Below, piece by piece: positions 50,854-60,054 of a stretch of 64,000 nt of DNA. Made by a program: the position numbers and the translations under genes. How positions within the stretch are numbered: the first letter of the stretch is position 1; every line of letters starts with the position of its first letter. The notes under the pieces are model-generated. The model was given only the letters and a program-made list of their open reading frames with translations, searched no databases and had not been told where the DNA came from. Source of the DNA: Oscillospiraceae bacterium (GTDB taxonomy: Bacteria; Bacillota; Clostridia; Oscillospirales; Oscillospiraceae); assembly GCA_910574635.1 (NCBI GenBank), contig CAJTCG010000002.1, positions 62,001-126,000 on the forward strand, in the 5' to 3' direction.

Positions 50854-52634
50854 TCAGCCTTGCCCACATAAACAATCATAACCTTTTCTTATGATTTCCG
50901 CCATTAGCATGCGCCTCTTTTCAAGAAAATCCAGGTATGGGAGGGTCGTCCAGTTATCCGGCAAGGCATTTTCCATACACATTTGCCCAATGCTCTCTGC
51001 AGTCATTCCAGACGTCAACGCGGACCAATACACCTCCGGTGCGCTATCAGACGCTGCGCAGTTTTCCGGCCATTCATGTATGTGAAATTCGCAATTTGAT
51101 TTCGCTGCTTGTCATCAACAATGCCAATTAGCGGGAGATACTCTTTAGGGAATAGGTGATGCTTTTCGATGGCCGACCTAGTTCCACTGGCACCCGGGGA
51201 AAACAAGTTGCGGATAGGGGTAGTAGAGAACAAGACTTTTGTTCCAAGAATGTTCTGAGCAGCGCAAAAAGCGTTCCAGGCCGGGCTGATGGCAGCAGAC
51301 GTGGCCAACGCCTCAGGCAGCGTGATTCTGAAGAAGTCCTGAGTAAAAACAGCGGATATTTTTGCAGTTAGAAACGCCTGAAATTCCTCGGCAGTATGAA
51401 GCCCTATGACCACGTTCAGGTCAGACTGTGTAACCGTTTCATAAGACCCCGTATAGTAGCTTGAGACAGACACCATGTAGAACCATTTTGAGATAGCTTT
51501 CCGAAGGGAAATTGTATCCATTCCAAAATTATATTTTCCTATAAGATACATCACATAGCTGTAAACCAAGGCGTTTTCAGAAGCAATCAAAGAAGGGGAG
51601 AGGTATCCTGATGATAGGATGCAGTTAATAAAGGAATGCCAATTGTTCAGATTCAACACTTCGTCCAGCCGCTTCGTAAGCTTGGCAAACATCTGTTCTC
51701 TCAACTCTTGCCGGTATATACCCTTTTCCATGTCTTTGCCCCGGAGTAGCATGTAAGCATATTTCAGACGCGCTCGCTTGAATCCATATGCCATAACAAC
51801 CCGGATAATATGGGATGGTTTCGGCGCAAACAGCTGGTTGAACGAGGTACCGCTGGCCACTGGAATGGTCGCGTCCTGGCAAAATTTTTCAATGCGCTTA
51901 CGCTCCCTCTCATCGTGGACGGATATCAAGGTTAGAATGAAGTCATTCTCATTCAAGTTTTTCCCGCCGGAGTTGACCCGGACAAAAACATCCGCTACGG
52001 CTTCTTCATCAGCATCATCGGTAATACAAAGAGTTGGAATCATATAATCCTTTAGATTAAGCAAGTCCTGAATGTTCTGTGCAATTAACTGCTGCTCCTC
52101 ACCGGTTAACGGATTGCCGTCCCGCTGCCGCACCGCATCCAAGTCACTAATAAATGAGCTTATGAATGAAAAAGAACTGTTTGCGTTTTTGTATACCTCA
52201 CTGATTTCCGCTATCCATTCAGCACTCCGGCGATGCGCGGCGGAGGTCACTTCAAACTTTCTCTGAACAGGGTTAAAAGCGATGCTAATGGGCCGCTCTT
52301 TGAACTTAGAGTCAAGGATGGGCTTCCCATACATAACCGCATAAAGCGAAGTAAGTCGCTGCTGTCCGTCGATAATCAGTTGCTTGGGAGTCTCGTGGGT
52401 ATGTGGAGCCAGTCCAATTTGCCTCCCACTTTCTTCGCTGTCCGCTGGAGCATCCCAAAGCATGAGATAGCCCACTGGATATCCCTTCATCATGGAATCA
52501 AACAGGTCCCTCACCTTGGAGTTTTGCCATACAAAGGGTCGCTGTAAATCAGGAAGCCCCAGCTTACCGGTCTCAATATCCAACAAAAGATTTTCCAGCT
52601 TGTAATCCACTCTCTTATACAAAACATTTGCCAT
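50854..52634 (-). pseudogene. GmrSD-like DUF262/DUF1524 protein with 1-nt frameshift near the C-terminus
   Basis: Starts at ATG 52634 (AGGAG 8 nt upstream). DUF262 N-terminus: LGLPDLQRPFVWQNSKVRDL, IIDGQQRLTSLYAVMYG, VFVRVNSGGKNLNENDF. C-terminal HNH/DUF1524 motif: IEKHHLFPKEYLPLIG. This is the build of GmrSD-type modification-dependent restriction and SspE-like proteins. After NQIANFTYM one G is missing (about 51068), so the frame ends at GPR (51015); shifting by one restores EWPENCAASDSAPEVYWSAL and runs to a stop at 50854. The nuclease motif precedes the lesion, so partial activity is possible; a sequencing error is the alternative. Confidence 0.75.
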
Positions 52635-52798
52635 AATCACATCTCCTGGCCGTGAGCATTTGGGAATTTTTCTTTAGTATATACAACGTGAGTCATTTAG
52701 GCAAGATGGTCTTGCTGCCCGAAAAGGATATCGTTATATTCCACAAGGCTAGTTCCGCCAATTTGTAAGAAGAGCATATTGTCTCGAAGGATTTTTAT

Positions 52799-52827
52799 TC
52801 GACAAAAAAGGATAAATATGGTATAAT
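52799..52827 (+). promoter_or_regulatory. Sigma-A promoter of the TIR operon
   Basis: TCGACA - 17 bp - TATAAT, 61 bp before the first start codon. Confidence 0.7.
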
Positions 52828-52887
52828 CTGATACAAGTTCTTGGAAAACGACCACCAGTTCAGCATTCCGGAAGGAGGAGATTTAGC

Positions 52888-54054
52888 ATGTTCAGTTTCG
52901 ATGGGCATTTAGTGCAGGTAGAGATGGGAACAGCCGCCTTACAGCGGTATTCCAGCAAAGACACCCGTGGGTTATGGAAGAAGCTAGTTGGGGAACCACC
53001 CCCTGGTTGGGGTGATGACCTGATTCGAGAAACTGGCCAGCTACAAGCGAAATTACAAGGCGAAGGGGTTTATTTGCCAGGAGTTCTTTTTTCGCCTGCG
53101 CAGGAATTGCCAGCAAATTGCGTCCGGATAACATTTGGCGTATCTAGTGCGGATTTTGACGCCAATCAACTTCATCCCATAAATGTGCTGGACCACTTGG
53201 CACGAAAATATCGACCTCCGGCAGAATTAACAGAGAATTGGGTTTTAGACCAGCTTTTTATCGCTTTAAATCATATTCAGAGGCGAGAGTTTCAAGAAGC
53301 CATGAACAAGTTGGCGCTGGTGTATTATTGGGGAAGCCTTATCGATTATCCGACCGTGCGTGTGGTGGCGCTCTTAAATATTGGCGGACTTTTTTTGATA
53401 AACAGCCGTCCAGATGATGCATACACCATCATACGCCAAGCCCAGTTTATAGTGGAAAAAAAGGATTTCCATGACCCATATCTGCGGTTTTACACACGCG
53501 AAGCCTTGGCTGATATTGCGTATGCGAGGGGAGACTTCCAAGCAAGTGGTGCGCTGCATCTCCAAGCCGCAGATACTATCCGTCCGTTAGGGGAGGAATA
53601 TTTTTTAATTTCAACTCTACATCAAAGCATTGTACCTTTGATGGAAGCCGGAGAATACAAAGTCTGTGTAAAGGTACTGGAAGAAATAGTTTCCCTGGTT
53701 TCCAATGCGGACGAGGATTATGGAAATGCTTTCTGGGCGGACCTGTATCATCTTCGTTCTGATTTGGCAGACAAGACCGAGGAGGAACTTTTAGAAAGGA
53801 AAGAGCAACTACAAGGTCAAGTGCTGGAACTGCAAACCAGATATGACAAATTGGCCAAAAGAAAAGAAGCTCTGAGAAAACTTGCAGTTGCTGTTATCCA
53901 CTTAGGGGGAAGCGTCATCCAGTACTACATGGGGGCATTAAATTCTGGAGACAAGTATTACGACCAGCACATACAAAATCATCTAAAGGTAGGGCAGGCG
54001 GAGCAGCTTATAATTACACAGATATCTGAGACGGGCTCAAATCATATAAGCTAA
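52888..54054 (+). CDS. Helical-repeat protein, partner of the TIR protein
   Basis: 388 residues; GGAGG 9 nt upstream. Residues ~1-100 form a separate N-terminal domain (VRITFGVSSADFDANQLHPI). Residues ~110-300 are TPR-like helical hairpins (LFIALNHIQRREFQEAMNKL, LNIGGLFLINSRPDDAYTII, ALADIAYARGDFQASGALHL). A coiled coil follows at ~300-340 (EELLERKEQLQGQVLELQTR). No catalytic motif. Followed 11 bp later by the TIR gene. By analogy with other TIR systems it could be the phage sensor that activates the TIR NADase; not a family I recognise. Confidence 0.65.
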   Translation: MFSFDGHLVQVEMGTAALQRYSSKDTRGLWKKLVGEPPPGWGDDLIRETGQLQAKLQGEGVYLPGVLFSPAQELPANCVRITFGVSSADFDANQLHPINVLDHLARKYRPPAELTENWVLDQLFIALNHIQRREFQEAMNKLALVYYWGSLIDYPTVRVVALLNIGGLFLINSRPDDAYTIIRQAQFIVEKKDFHDPYLRFYTREALADIAYARGDFQASGALHLQAADTIRPLGEEYFLISTLHQSIVPLMEAGEYKVCVKVLEEIVSLVSNADEDYGNAFWADLYHLRSDLADKTEEELLERKEQLQGQVLELQTRYDKLAKRKEALRKLAVAVIHLGGSVIQYYMGALNSGDKYYDQHIQNHLKVGQAEQLIITQISETGSNHIS

Positions 54055-54065
54055 AGGAGTTCATC

Positions 54066-54617
54066 ATGGAAATTGGGAAAATTGGGCAATTAACAATAAA
54101 CCAGCACGGAGACGGAGCTAATATTGTAGGGGATGTCACAGCTCCTACGCCGCACCAATCTGGGTCGGCGGTACACACGCAGCCTGAGCACAAAGAAAAA
54201 GTCTTCATTGTCCATGGCCATGACGAAAAGTCCGTATATGAACTGAAGAATTATCTGCAAAATACACTGAAGTTTGCAGAACCTACAGTATTATCCAGTG
54301 TGGCGGGGAAGAGCCGGACTGTTATAGAGACATTTGAAGAAGAGGCCGCACAGGCATCTTTGGTCTTTGTTCTCATGACGCCAGATGACGCACAAGGAGA
54401 TGGTCGGCTCCGCGCACGCCAGAACGTGGTTTTTGAACTCGGGTACTTTCTGGGCAGATTAGGCCGTCGCAGTGGGCGTACAATTGTGCTTCTTCGAGGT
54501 GACGTGGAATTGCCTTCTGACATTAGAGGGATGCTTTACATACGGTTTGACCATGGCATTTTGGCAGCAGGGGAGGAAATTCGCCGAGCTATAGAGGCTG
54601 TAGCAGAAAATGATTGA
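54066..54617 (+). CDS. TIR-domain NAD-degrading effector (CAP12/PCTIR type)
   Basis: 183 residues; AGGAG 6 nt before the ATG. Residues 1-25 form a short beta segment (GQLTINQHGDGANIVGDVTA). Residues ~44-183 are a TIR domain: KVFIVHGHDEK, SRTVIETFEEEAAQASLVFV, LMTPDD, RARQNVVFELGYFLGRLGR with the likely catalytic Glu124, and PSDIRGMLYIRFD. This is the TIR type found in CBASS and Pycsar effectors, which cleave NAD+ and stop growth on infection. Here it is paired with a helical-repeat protein and no adjacent cyclase. Confidence 0.8.
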   Translation: MEIGKIGQLTINQHGDGANIVGDVTAPTPHQSGSAVHTQPEHKEKVFIVHGHDEKSVYELKNYLQNTLKFAEPTVLSSVAGKSRTVIETFEEEAAQASLVFVLMTPDDAQGDGRLRARQNVVFELGYFLGRLGRRSGRTIVLLRGDVELPSDIRGMLYIRFDHGILAAGEEIRRAIEAVAEND

Positions 54618-54660
54618 TAGAAGCTTACCCTTTGCTTCCTACTTAGCCCTTGATTCCGGA

Positions 54661-54704
54661 AACAACAGCCCTGGTGGAGTACCAGGGCTGTTGTCTTTTT
54701 GCTA
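54661..54704 (+). terminator. Terminator of the TIR operon
   Basis: AACAGCCCTGGT/ACCAGGGCTGTT stem followed by GTCTTTTT. Confidence 0.8.
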
Positions 54705-54772
54705 TATCGAACAACGGAGACCCGAAATCTTGCACAGGGAGAGCCTTCTTTTATGCATAACCAAAAAACAAA

Positions 54773-55072
54773 TCACAGTTCATCAAAGCGCAGTGAAAAG
54801 CCACGCCCTAAAAACCGGCTGTACGCAAAACTCTTCCTCGTAATGCTTGCAATAACCGCCTCTGTGGGAGAACACTTCACTTCCGCTGCGATTGTGCGAA
54901 CCAAATCCTGCATCGCAATATTCTCTGTTAGGTTTAGTACATAATCCATCTTGTAGTGCGACAGTCTCCAATGGCAAGGGGACCGTGCGCATCCTCCTTT
55001 CATCATCTGTTTCCACATTGTATCCCGGAATTCGACAGAATTCAAGAGGGGAATGGGGTAGTTTCGTTTCAT
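54773..55072 (-). CDS. Possible small protein
   Basis: 99 residues (MKRNYPIPLLNSVEF...). The second half (ENIAMQDLVRTIAAEVKCSP ... SFAYSRFLGRGFSLR) looks protein-like; the first half does not. No clear ribosome site. May be the remains of a gene. Confidence 0.3.
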   Translation of the reverse strand: MKRNYPIPLLNSVEFRDTMWKQMMKGGCARSPCHWRLSHYKMDYVLNLTENIAMQDLVRTIAAEVKCSPTEAVIASITRKSFAYSRFLGRGFSLRFDEL

Positions 55073-55105
55073 CCCAATAACAAAGGCTATACCATCTCCA
55101 CTGTC

Positions 55106-55589
55106 CTAAACGTTTCTGTTTCCGCCTGGGTAAATTATCCGAGCATGCCGGTAGGCAGACCAATCCAGGCATTGCCCACACCGGTCACAATAACTCATAA
55201 ATTCCCGCTCCATTGTAATCTTGCATCTAGGACATACATAAAAGGAGATATCATGGAATGCCATTAGCTCTGTTACAAGCATGGGCACTCGAAATTGGGC
55301 AGACGTAAAAATAAGACTCAAAAGCCGATTTTGCCCAAAAAGTTCCAAGCCAAGATGGAGTACTCTTTCTATTTTTACTGCATTTTTTTATGTCGTTACG
55401 CTTCCAGGAGCTGAAATATCCCATGAACTCCATCAGCGCATAAGGACACTCGCACTGGAGGTCCTTCAATGTACGAACCACAATCTGGACTCCGGCTTCA
55501 ATATCTTCCTGGGTTCTATCGTGCGGTTTATGACCTAAATCACTCTGCTGATAAACTGGTGAAGTCATAATCTTATTGAACATAGCCAT
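55106..55589 (-). pseudogene. Zinc-ribbon protein gene with frameshift
   Basis: Start ATG 55589 (MAMFNKIMTS; GGAGGAG 7 nt upstream). The first frame gives QEDIEAGVQIVVRTLKDLQC and runs to 55251; the second frame (up to 55348, to 55106) gives FYVCPRCKITMEREFMSYCD and CGQCLDW with two CxxC pairs, the expected C-terminal zinc ribbon. A single frameshift near 55340 separates them. ECF-type promoter P9 is 55 bp upstream. It shares IIYPGGNR with the small zinc-ribbon protein at 37609. Confidence 0.55.
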
Positions 55590-55643
55590 GGATATACTCC
55601 TCCTGTATTTATTCATAACTCACAGACAAAGCCTTACACATTG

Positions 55644-55672
55644 TATATTGTTTCAGCTTACAAAAACATTTC
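55644..55672 (-). promoter_or_regulatory. ECF-type promoter P9
   Basis: Minus strand GAAATG-N16-CAATATA; one mismatch in the -35. Confidence 0.6.
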
Positions 55673-55696
55673 ACTTTATTAAGATTTTTAAAAGGG

Positions 55697-55728
55697 TATC
55701 CCCTCTCTGAAAAAACCGAGAGGGGAAC
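55697..55728 (-). terminator. Terminator of 55741-56670
   Basis: CCCCTCTC/GAGAGGGG stem; minus strand continues with ACCCTTTT. Confidence 0.6.
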
Positions 55729-55740
55729 AGGAGGGACGCG

Positions 55741-56670
55741 TCAATTCGTTTGGTACTTAAGTATAATTGCCAGGAGACTCTGGTAAACAACTTCTCTATC
55801 GGCAGGAAGCGTTATACGCAATACGTACTCTTCGTGGCTTTCGTCTGTCGATTGATATTCTGGGTTAGCATACTCAACCCATGAACTCTCGCAATGCTCG
55901 TAAGAATCAATTTCCCTTTTGAGCATATGAAAAATTTGTCGGTAATCTGGAGCTACTAAACTAATCCGAAAATTCATATACACACTGCTGGCAAATTCAC
56001 GATTTCTTGATGGGCCACTCTCTACAAGACTGAATTCTGGATTTGCATGAATCCCTTCGTATATGCCCGTAGTCACTCGATAAACATCACAATAATCAAT
56101 ACCCAAGCGGCTTCTATAGGATATCTCTAAAAAGTATTCCAGGCGGATGGAGAGACTGTCTATCCCATAATTTGCTTCAAAATAGCCAGTTGCACCGGCT
56201 AAGTATTCGGTCAGGGATTCACTGAAATCAGAGTCCTGAATTGACGCAATCACTTTTTCTTTTGCGTCCCGTTGGGTAACCTTATAAAATTCAGAACATG
56301 GCAAAATCGGAACAAGGAACTGGTCAACCGCAAGAATGTCAGGGCCATCATCCTCAATCACTGCAACTCCTCGACCTTCATAGAAAGGGCCCGATGGGCG
56401 ATAGCAAGACACTATCAGATATGGATATACACTTACTTCAACCATACCCGATGTATGCCCATCAGATACTATATCTGCTCCCACGTATTTGCTTTCATCC
56501 TCAGCCAAACGAAAAGATGGTCCTATGCTAGGCATTACCAAGTTTTCCTGTACTTCGTCTTGTCTTTTGCTGGTCTGGTATGACAAGTATAGGCTGCATG
56601 CTGATATCAACAAGCTGAAAATAGGTATCAGCACCAGTAATATCTCCTTAATTTTTTTTAGCCTATCCAT
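55741..56670 (-). CDS. Membrane-anchored protein, unknown
   Basis: 309 residues from ATG 56670 (GGAGGT 7 nt upstream; the longer frame has no ribosome site). One N-terminal TM (EILLVLIPIFSLLISACSLYL), a short coiled linker (YQTSKRQDEVQENL), then a large domain (~residues 45-309) with beta strands (LSIRLEYFLEISYRSRLGID). No family recognised. Borders the island and the phn operon; no shared operon with either. Confidence 0.6.
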   Translation of the reverse strand: MDRLKKIKEILLVLIPIFSLLISACSLYLSYQTSKRQDEVQENLVMPSIGPSFRLAEDESKYVGADIVSDGHTSGMVEVSVYPYLIVSCYRPSGPFYEGRGVAVIEDDGPDILAVDQFLVPILPCSEFYKVTQRDAKEKVIASIQDSDFSESLTEYLAGATGYFEANYGIDSLSIRLEYFLEISYRSRLGIDYCDVYRVTTGIYEGIHANPEFSLVESGPSRNREFASSVYMNFRISLVAPDYRQIFHMLKREIDSYEHCESSWVEYANPEYQSTDESHEEYVLRITLPADREVVYQSLLAIILKYQTN

Positions 56671-56888
56671 GCTTGTCACCTCCAGCGCAGGGGGACCATT
56701 CTCAAAGCACCACTTTTTCTCATATATTCCTATTCTACTACACAATATGGGGGCAGGGCAATAAAATTGGCAAAAGAAGATGGCTGGTCATGTTGGTACA
56801 ATCACAAATACCCGATATAAAAGGGAAACCGGACAAAGGGAGGGATGGATTCCAGTTCCCTTTGGCCGGTCAAGCGCAGAAAAGTTGT

Positions 56889-58406
56889 CTAAAATATCAC
56901 CTGGAAATTTTTTTTAGTCTCAATGCTTAGGCTTGGATTCTTTTCAAAGAAGCCCAAAATTAAATCAGAAATTTCCGTATTGATTTCCTTTACAATTGGG
57001 CATCCCACATAAGAGGGGTATCCTCCTGTGCCGCTGGCGCGATAGCTGTTGAGGCAAATTGTAAACTCATCCTCATCGAGGACCGGTTTTCCTTTGCGGA
57101 GCAAGGCTGTAATACGTTTCCCGTGAGGCCTGGAAACATCTACAACGTAATCTACGCCAGAAAAGTAGTCGTAATTGTAATGTTCAACCTTGGGTTTCAA
57201 AAATGTCTCAGAAACACATAACTGCCTGTCTTCATCTAAATCGAAATATTCGGCGCTGCGTTCCATGGCTTCACGAAGAGCTTTCCCAGTTACCCTAAGA
57301 ACCGTAAGAGTGTTTGTGTAGGGATATGCTATCAACACATCCCGGCGCTTTACCATTTGGGGCAAGCCCCAGGTTTCATTGGCCAAGCTGGTAGCTGACA
57401 GTTCCGCTCCTGACGCTGCGAGCTGAACTTCATTGAAAAATGTTGCCATTTCGCTGCCCTCTGCCGCCATAATCAGGGGAGGTGAAGGAAGCAGCGGCTT
57501 GTCAAGGTGGCCAACAACCACATCAAGCCAACCCTGGGCGCCCTGCTCCATGGACTCAAATTTCTTTAGCAGAGAAGGGTCGCAGACACCCCCCGCCGAA
57601 AGTATCTTACCCTCAAAATTTGTTTGACCATTTGAAACGGTAACTTCGATGGAGACAGCGCTTTTGCCCCTGTCAGGTGGCTGAACAATAAAGGTTCCAG
57701 ATACCATCTGTCCAGTTATTGACATGTGCTGATGTCCCGTCAGCAGAATATCGAATTCCAACGCTTCGCAAAGCTGGTAAGCAATATTTTCCGTTGTATT
57801 TGAAAGAATTCGGCCTGTTTCCAAATCACGTTCAAATCCGCCATGGTATATGCAAACCGTGATGTCAACGTTGCCCCTTAGTTCTTGCAGCGCTTCTTTG
57901 GCTGCCTCCAACGGGTTTGATATCTTTAGTCCAGTTATGTGCTCCGGCTTTTCCCATACGTTTACATAGTCAGTCACAATCCCGACAATCCCAATTCGCA
58001 GTCCGTTTTCAAGCACATGAATACGGGAGGGGAAACGTACGGTGCCATCTTCATAAGCTGCGTTTTGACACACGCATCTGGCCTTGAGCGCATTTAAGTA
58101 TGAGTCAAGATACTCCATCCCATAATTGAAATCATGATTGCCAAGGGTTACATAATCATAGCCGCAGCAATTCATGATTTCTGCAAATTGGCTGGCCTCT
58201 CCAATGGAATCGTGACAAAACGCACACAATGGCGAACCCTGGAGAACATCTCCTCCGTCGATGAACAGTGTATTGCCGTCTTTGTGGAACTGATTTACGC
58301 ACTTAAAGAGCCCTATATCGCATTCCTCGGCGCTACGATAATCTGTAGGGAAAACATAGCCATGCGTGTCAGAGGTAAAATAGATTTTCAAAGTTTTCTT
58401 TTCCAT
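56889..58406 (-). CDS. 5'-nucleotidase / cyclic phosphodiesterase-type metallophosphatase
   Basis: 505 residues, no signal peptide. Calcineurin-like motifs: FTSDTHGYVFP, IDGGDVLQGSP, LGNHDFNYGMEYL, CIYHGGFE and LTGHQHM supply the metal ligands. The C-terminal 5'-nucleotidase domain follows (NEVQLAASGAELSATSLANE, PYTNTLTVLRVTGKALREAM, NSYRASGTGGYPS). UshA family, but apparently cytoplasmic. Last gene of the phn-type operon, 3 bp after phnE2, so it probably processes the imported phospho-compound. Confidence 0.85.
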   Translation of the reverse strand: MEKKTLKIYFTSDTHGYVFPTDYRSAEECDIGLFKCVNQFHKDGNTLFIDGGDVLQGSPLCAFCHDSIGEASQFAEIMNCCGYDYVTLGNHDFNYGMEYLDSYLNALKARCVCQNAAYEDGTVRFPSRIHVLENGLRIGIVGIVTDYVNVWEKPEHITGLKISNPLEAAKEALQELRGNVDITVCIYHGGFERDLETGRILSNTTENIAYQLCEALEFDILLTGHQHMSITGQMVSGTFIVQPPDRGKSAVSIEVTVSNGQTNFEGKILSAGGVCDPSLLKKFESMEQGAQGWLDVVVGHLDKPLLPSPPLIMAAEGSEMATFFNEVQLAASGAELSATSLANETWGLPQMVKRRDVLIAYPYTNTLTVLRVTGKALREAMERSAEYFDLDEDRQLCVSETFLKPKVEHYNYDYFSGVDYVVDVSRPHGKRITALLRKGKPVLDEDEFTICLNSYRASGTGGYPSYVGCPIVKEINTEISDLILGFFEKNPSLSIETKKNFQVIF

Positions 58407-58408
58407 AC

Positions 58409-59218
58409 TTACCCCCTTGTGAGCTTTGTGCGTATTTTAGCAGAAATCCACTCGATAATCATCACCAGGACAATCAAACCAAGCAGAATTGACCCAACCT
58501 CGTTCCAACGGTAAGAGCTCATGGCGAAAATCAAAGGTGCGCCTATTCCTCCAGCACCAACAAGGCCTAAGACAGTGGCATCCCGGAGGTTCATATCAAA
58601 GCGGTATATCAGTGTAGACATGAAGTCAGGGAATAGCTGCGGCAAAATTCCGTACCGGATTTTTTGGAAAGTTGTGCAGCCAGCTGCATCTAAGGACTCC
58701 AGGATTCTCTTGTCCAAGTCCTCAATGCTCTCTATAAACATTTTTGACACCATCCCAATTGAACAGAGTGACATTGTAAGCAACCCGGCAAACGGCCCCG
58801 GTCCCGTGACACGGATGAACATCAGGCCGTAAATGAACGCTGGCACGGTGCGGATTGCGGCAATAGCCAGGCGCCCGACCAGCGCGATGGGACGGGGCAT
58901 CAGGTTGGACGCTGATATGAAGGAGAGAGGGACAGAAATGACAGCGCCAACAATTGTCCCCAGAAATGCGATGCAAAGCGTTTCTAATAGGAGGTACAGC
59001 ACACCGGAATTGGTAAAATTGAAGAGCAATTTTGTATCTGGGTGAAAGATTCCTGACAAAATGTTCTTTGCCACGCTTAGTCCGCTTCCGGTGGTGTCAT
59101 TGATAACAATTGTCGAACTCGACCAAATCAGCATAGCCGCCACACCAAAAACCAGAAGCAGCTTATAAACCCACGTTTTTGGCGCATTTTCATATGCGGC
59201 AGCAATTGTTTTCTCCAT
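58409..59218 (-). CDS. phnE: Phosphonate-type ABC transporter permease (PhnE family), second copy
   Basis: 269 residues with ~6 TM helices and the BPD_transp_1 EAA-type loop (ESLDAAGCTTFQKIRYGILP). PhnE family by the RTVPAFIYGLMF and DATVLGLVGAGGIGAPL segments. Sits 15 bp after phnE1 and 3 bp before the nucleotidase. Together with phnE1 it forms the heterodimeric membrane channel. Confidence 0.85.
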   Translation of the reverse strand: MEKTIAAAYENAPKTWVYKLLLVFGVAAMLIWSSSTIVINDTTGSGLSVAKNILSGIFHPDTKLLFNFTNSGVLYLLLETLCIAFLGTIVGAVISVPLSFISASNLMPRPIALVGRLAIAAIRTVPAFIYGLMFIRVTGPGPFAGLLTMSLCSIGMVSKMFIESIEDLDKRILESLDAAGCTTFQKIRYGILPQLFPDFMSTLIYRFDMNLRDATVLGLVGAGGIGAPLIFAMSSYRWNEVGSILLGLIVLVMIIEWISAKIRTKLTRG

Positions 59219-59232
59219 TTTGACACCTCCTG

Positions 59233-60054
59233 TCAGGTCAGGCGTTTGCGGACCGCATGGCTAAGCCCCTCAATGGCAATTACGGTCACGAACAGAACGA
59301 TTAAAATCATCCCAACGCTGCTATACTCTCTCCAGCCAATTTTCTCATTCATTATCAGCCCTAAGCCGCCTGCTCCCACATATCCCAAAATGGACGCATA
59401 GCGAACATTTCCCTCTAGGCAAAAAAGGGATACAGACAGGTAAGAGGGGAGGACCTGCGGAAATACTGACGCAATAAAGGCCTGTAGCCGCGTCGCACCT
59501 AATGCTTCCATCGCCTCGAAAGGCCCCATATCCACCGTTTCGATAATCTCAAACAGCTGTTTACCTACATACGCAAATGTAAAGACGGCAATAGCGCATG
59601 TGCCGGCCATTGTTCCAAGCCCAAAGATATAGGTAGCGATAAGAGCGCAAACCAGGGTTGGAAGAGTTCGAACCAAGCTGAGGAATAGGCGAACCACAAA
59701 CACAAGTGCCCTGTTGGTTACGATGTTGCTGGCAGCCAGTATAGCAAAGGGGATTGACAAAACGGCACCGATAAACGACCCCAAAAGTGACATTTTGATG
59801 GTATCAAGCAGAGGTGTCCAAATTTTGGGAAGATATGACGTATTGGGCGGGAACATATCGAACAAGATGTCAAAAAAACGCTGTCCGCCCGAGAGCAAAA
59901 CAGAAAAGCTGAAGCCGGTGATGCGAACAGAAATTGCGGTACAAACCAAAATGATTAGCATAATCAGGGGAAGGCGAGTGAACCTTTCCTCAACGACTTT
60001 CCCGTTGGAAAGCGTATGACGGCGTGGCTTAAAAATGCGGTCATAAAAGCTCAT
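59233..60054 (-). CDS. phnE: Phosphonate-type ABC transporter permease (PhnE family), first copy
   Basis: 273 residues, ~6 TM helices. PhnE traits: RTLPTLVCALIATYIFGLG, EAMEALGATRLQAFIASVFP (EAA loop) and YASILGYVGAGGLGLIMNE. Its start overlaps the end of phnC by 4 bp (ATGA), giving translational coupling. Confidence 0.87.
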   Translation of the reverse strand: MSFYDRIFKPRRHTLSNGKVVEERFTRLPLIMLIILVCTAISVRITGFSFSVLLSGGQRFFDILFDMFPPNTSYLPKIWTPLLDTIKMSLLGSFIGAVLSIPFAILAASNIVTNRALVFVVRLFLSLVRTLPTLVCALIATYIFGLGTMAGTCAIAVFTFAYVGKQLFEIIETVDMGPFEAMEALGATRLQAFIASVFPQVLPSYLSVSLFCLEGNVRYASILGYVGAGGLGLIMNEKIGWREYSSVGMILIVLFVTVIAIEGLSHAVRKRLT

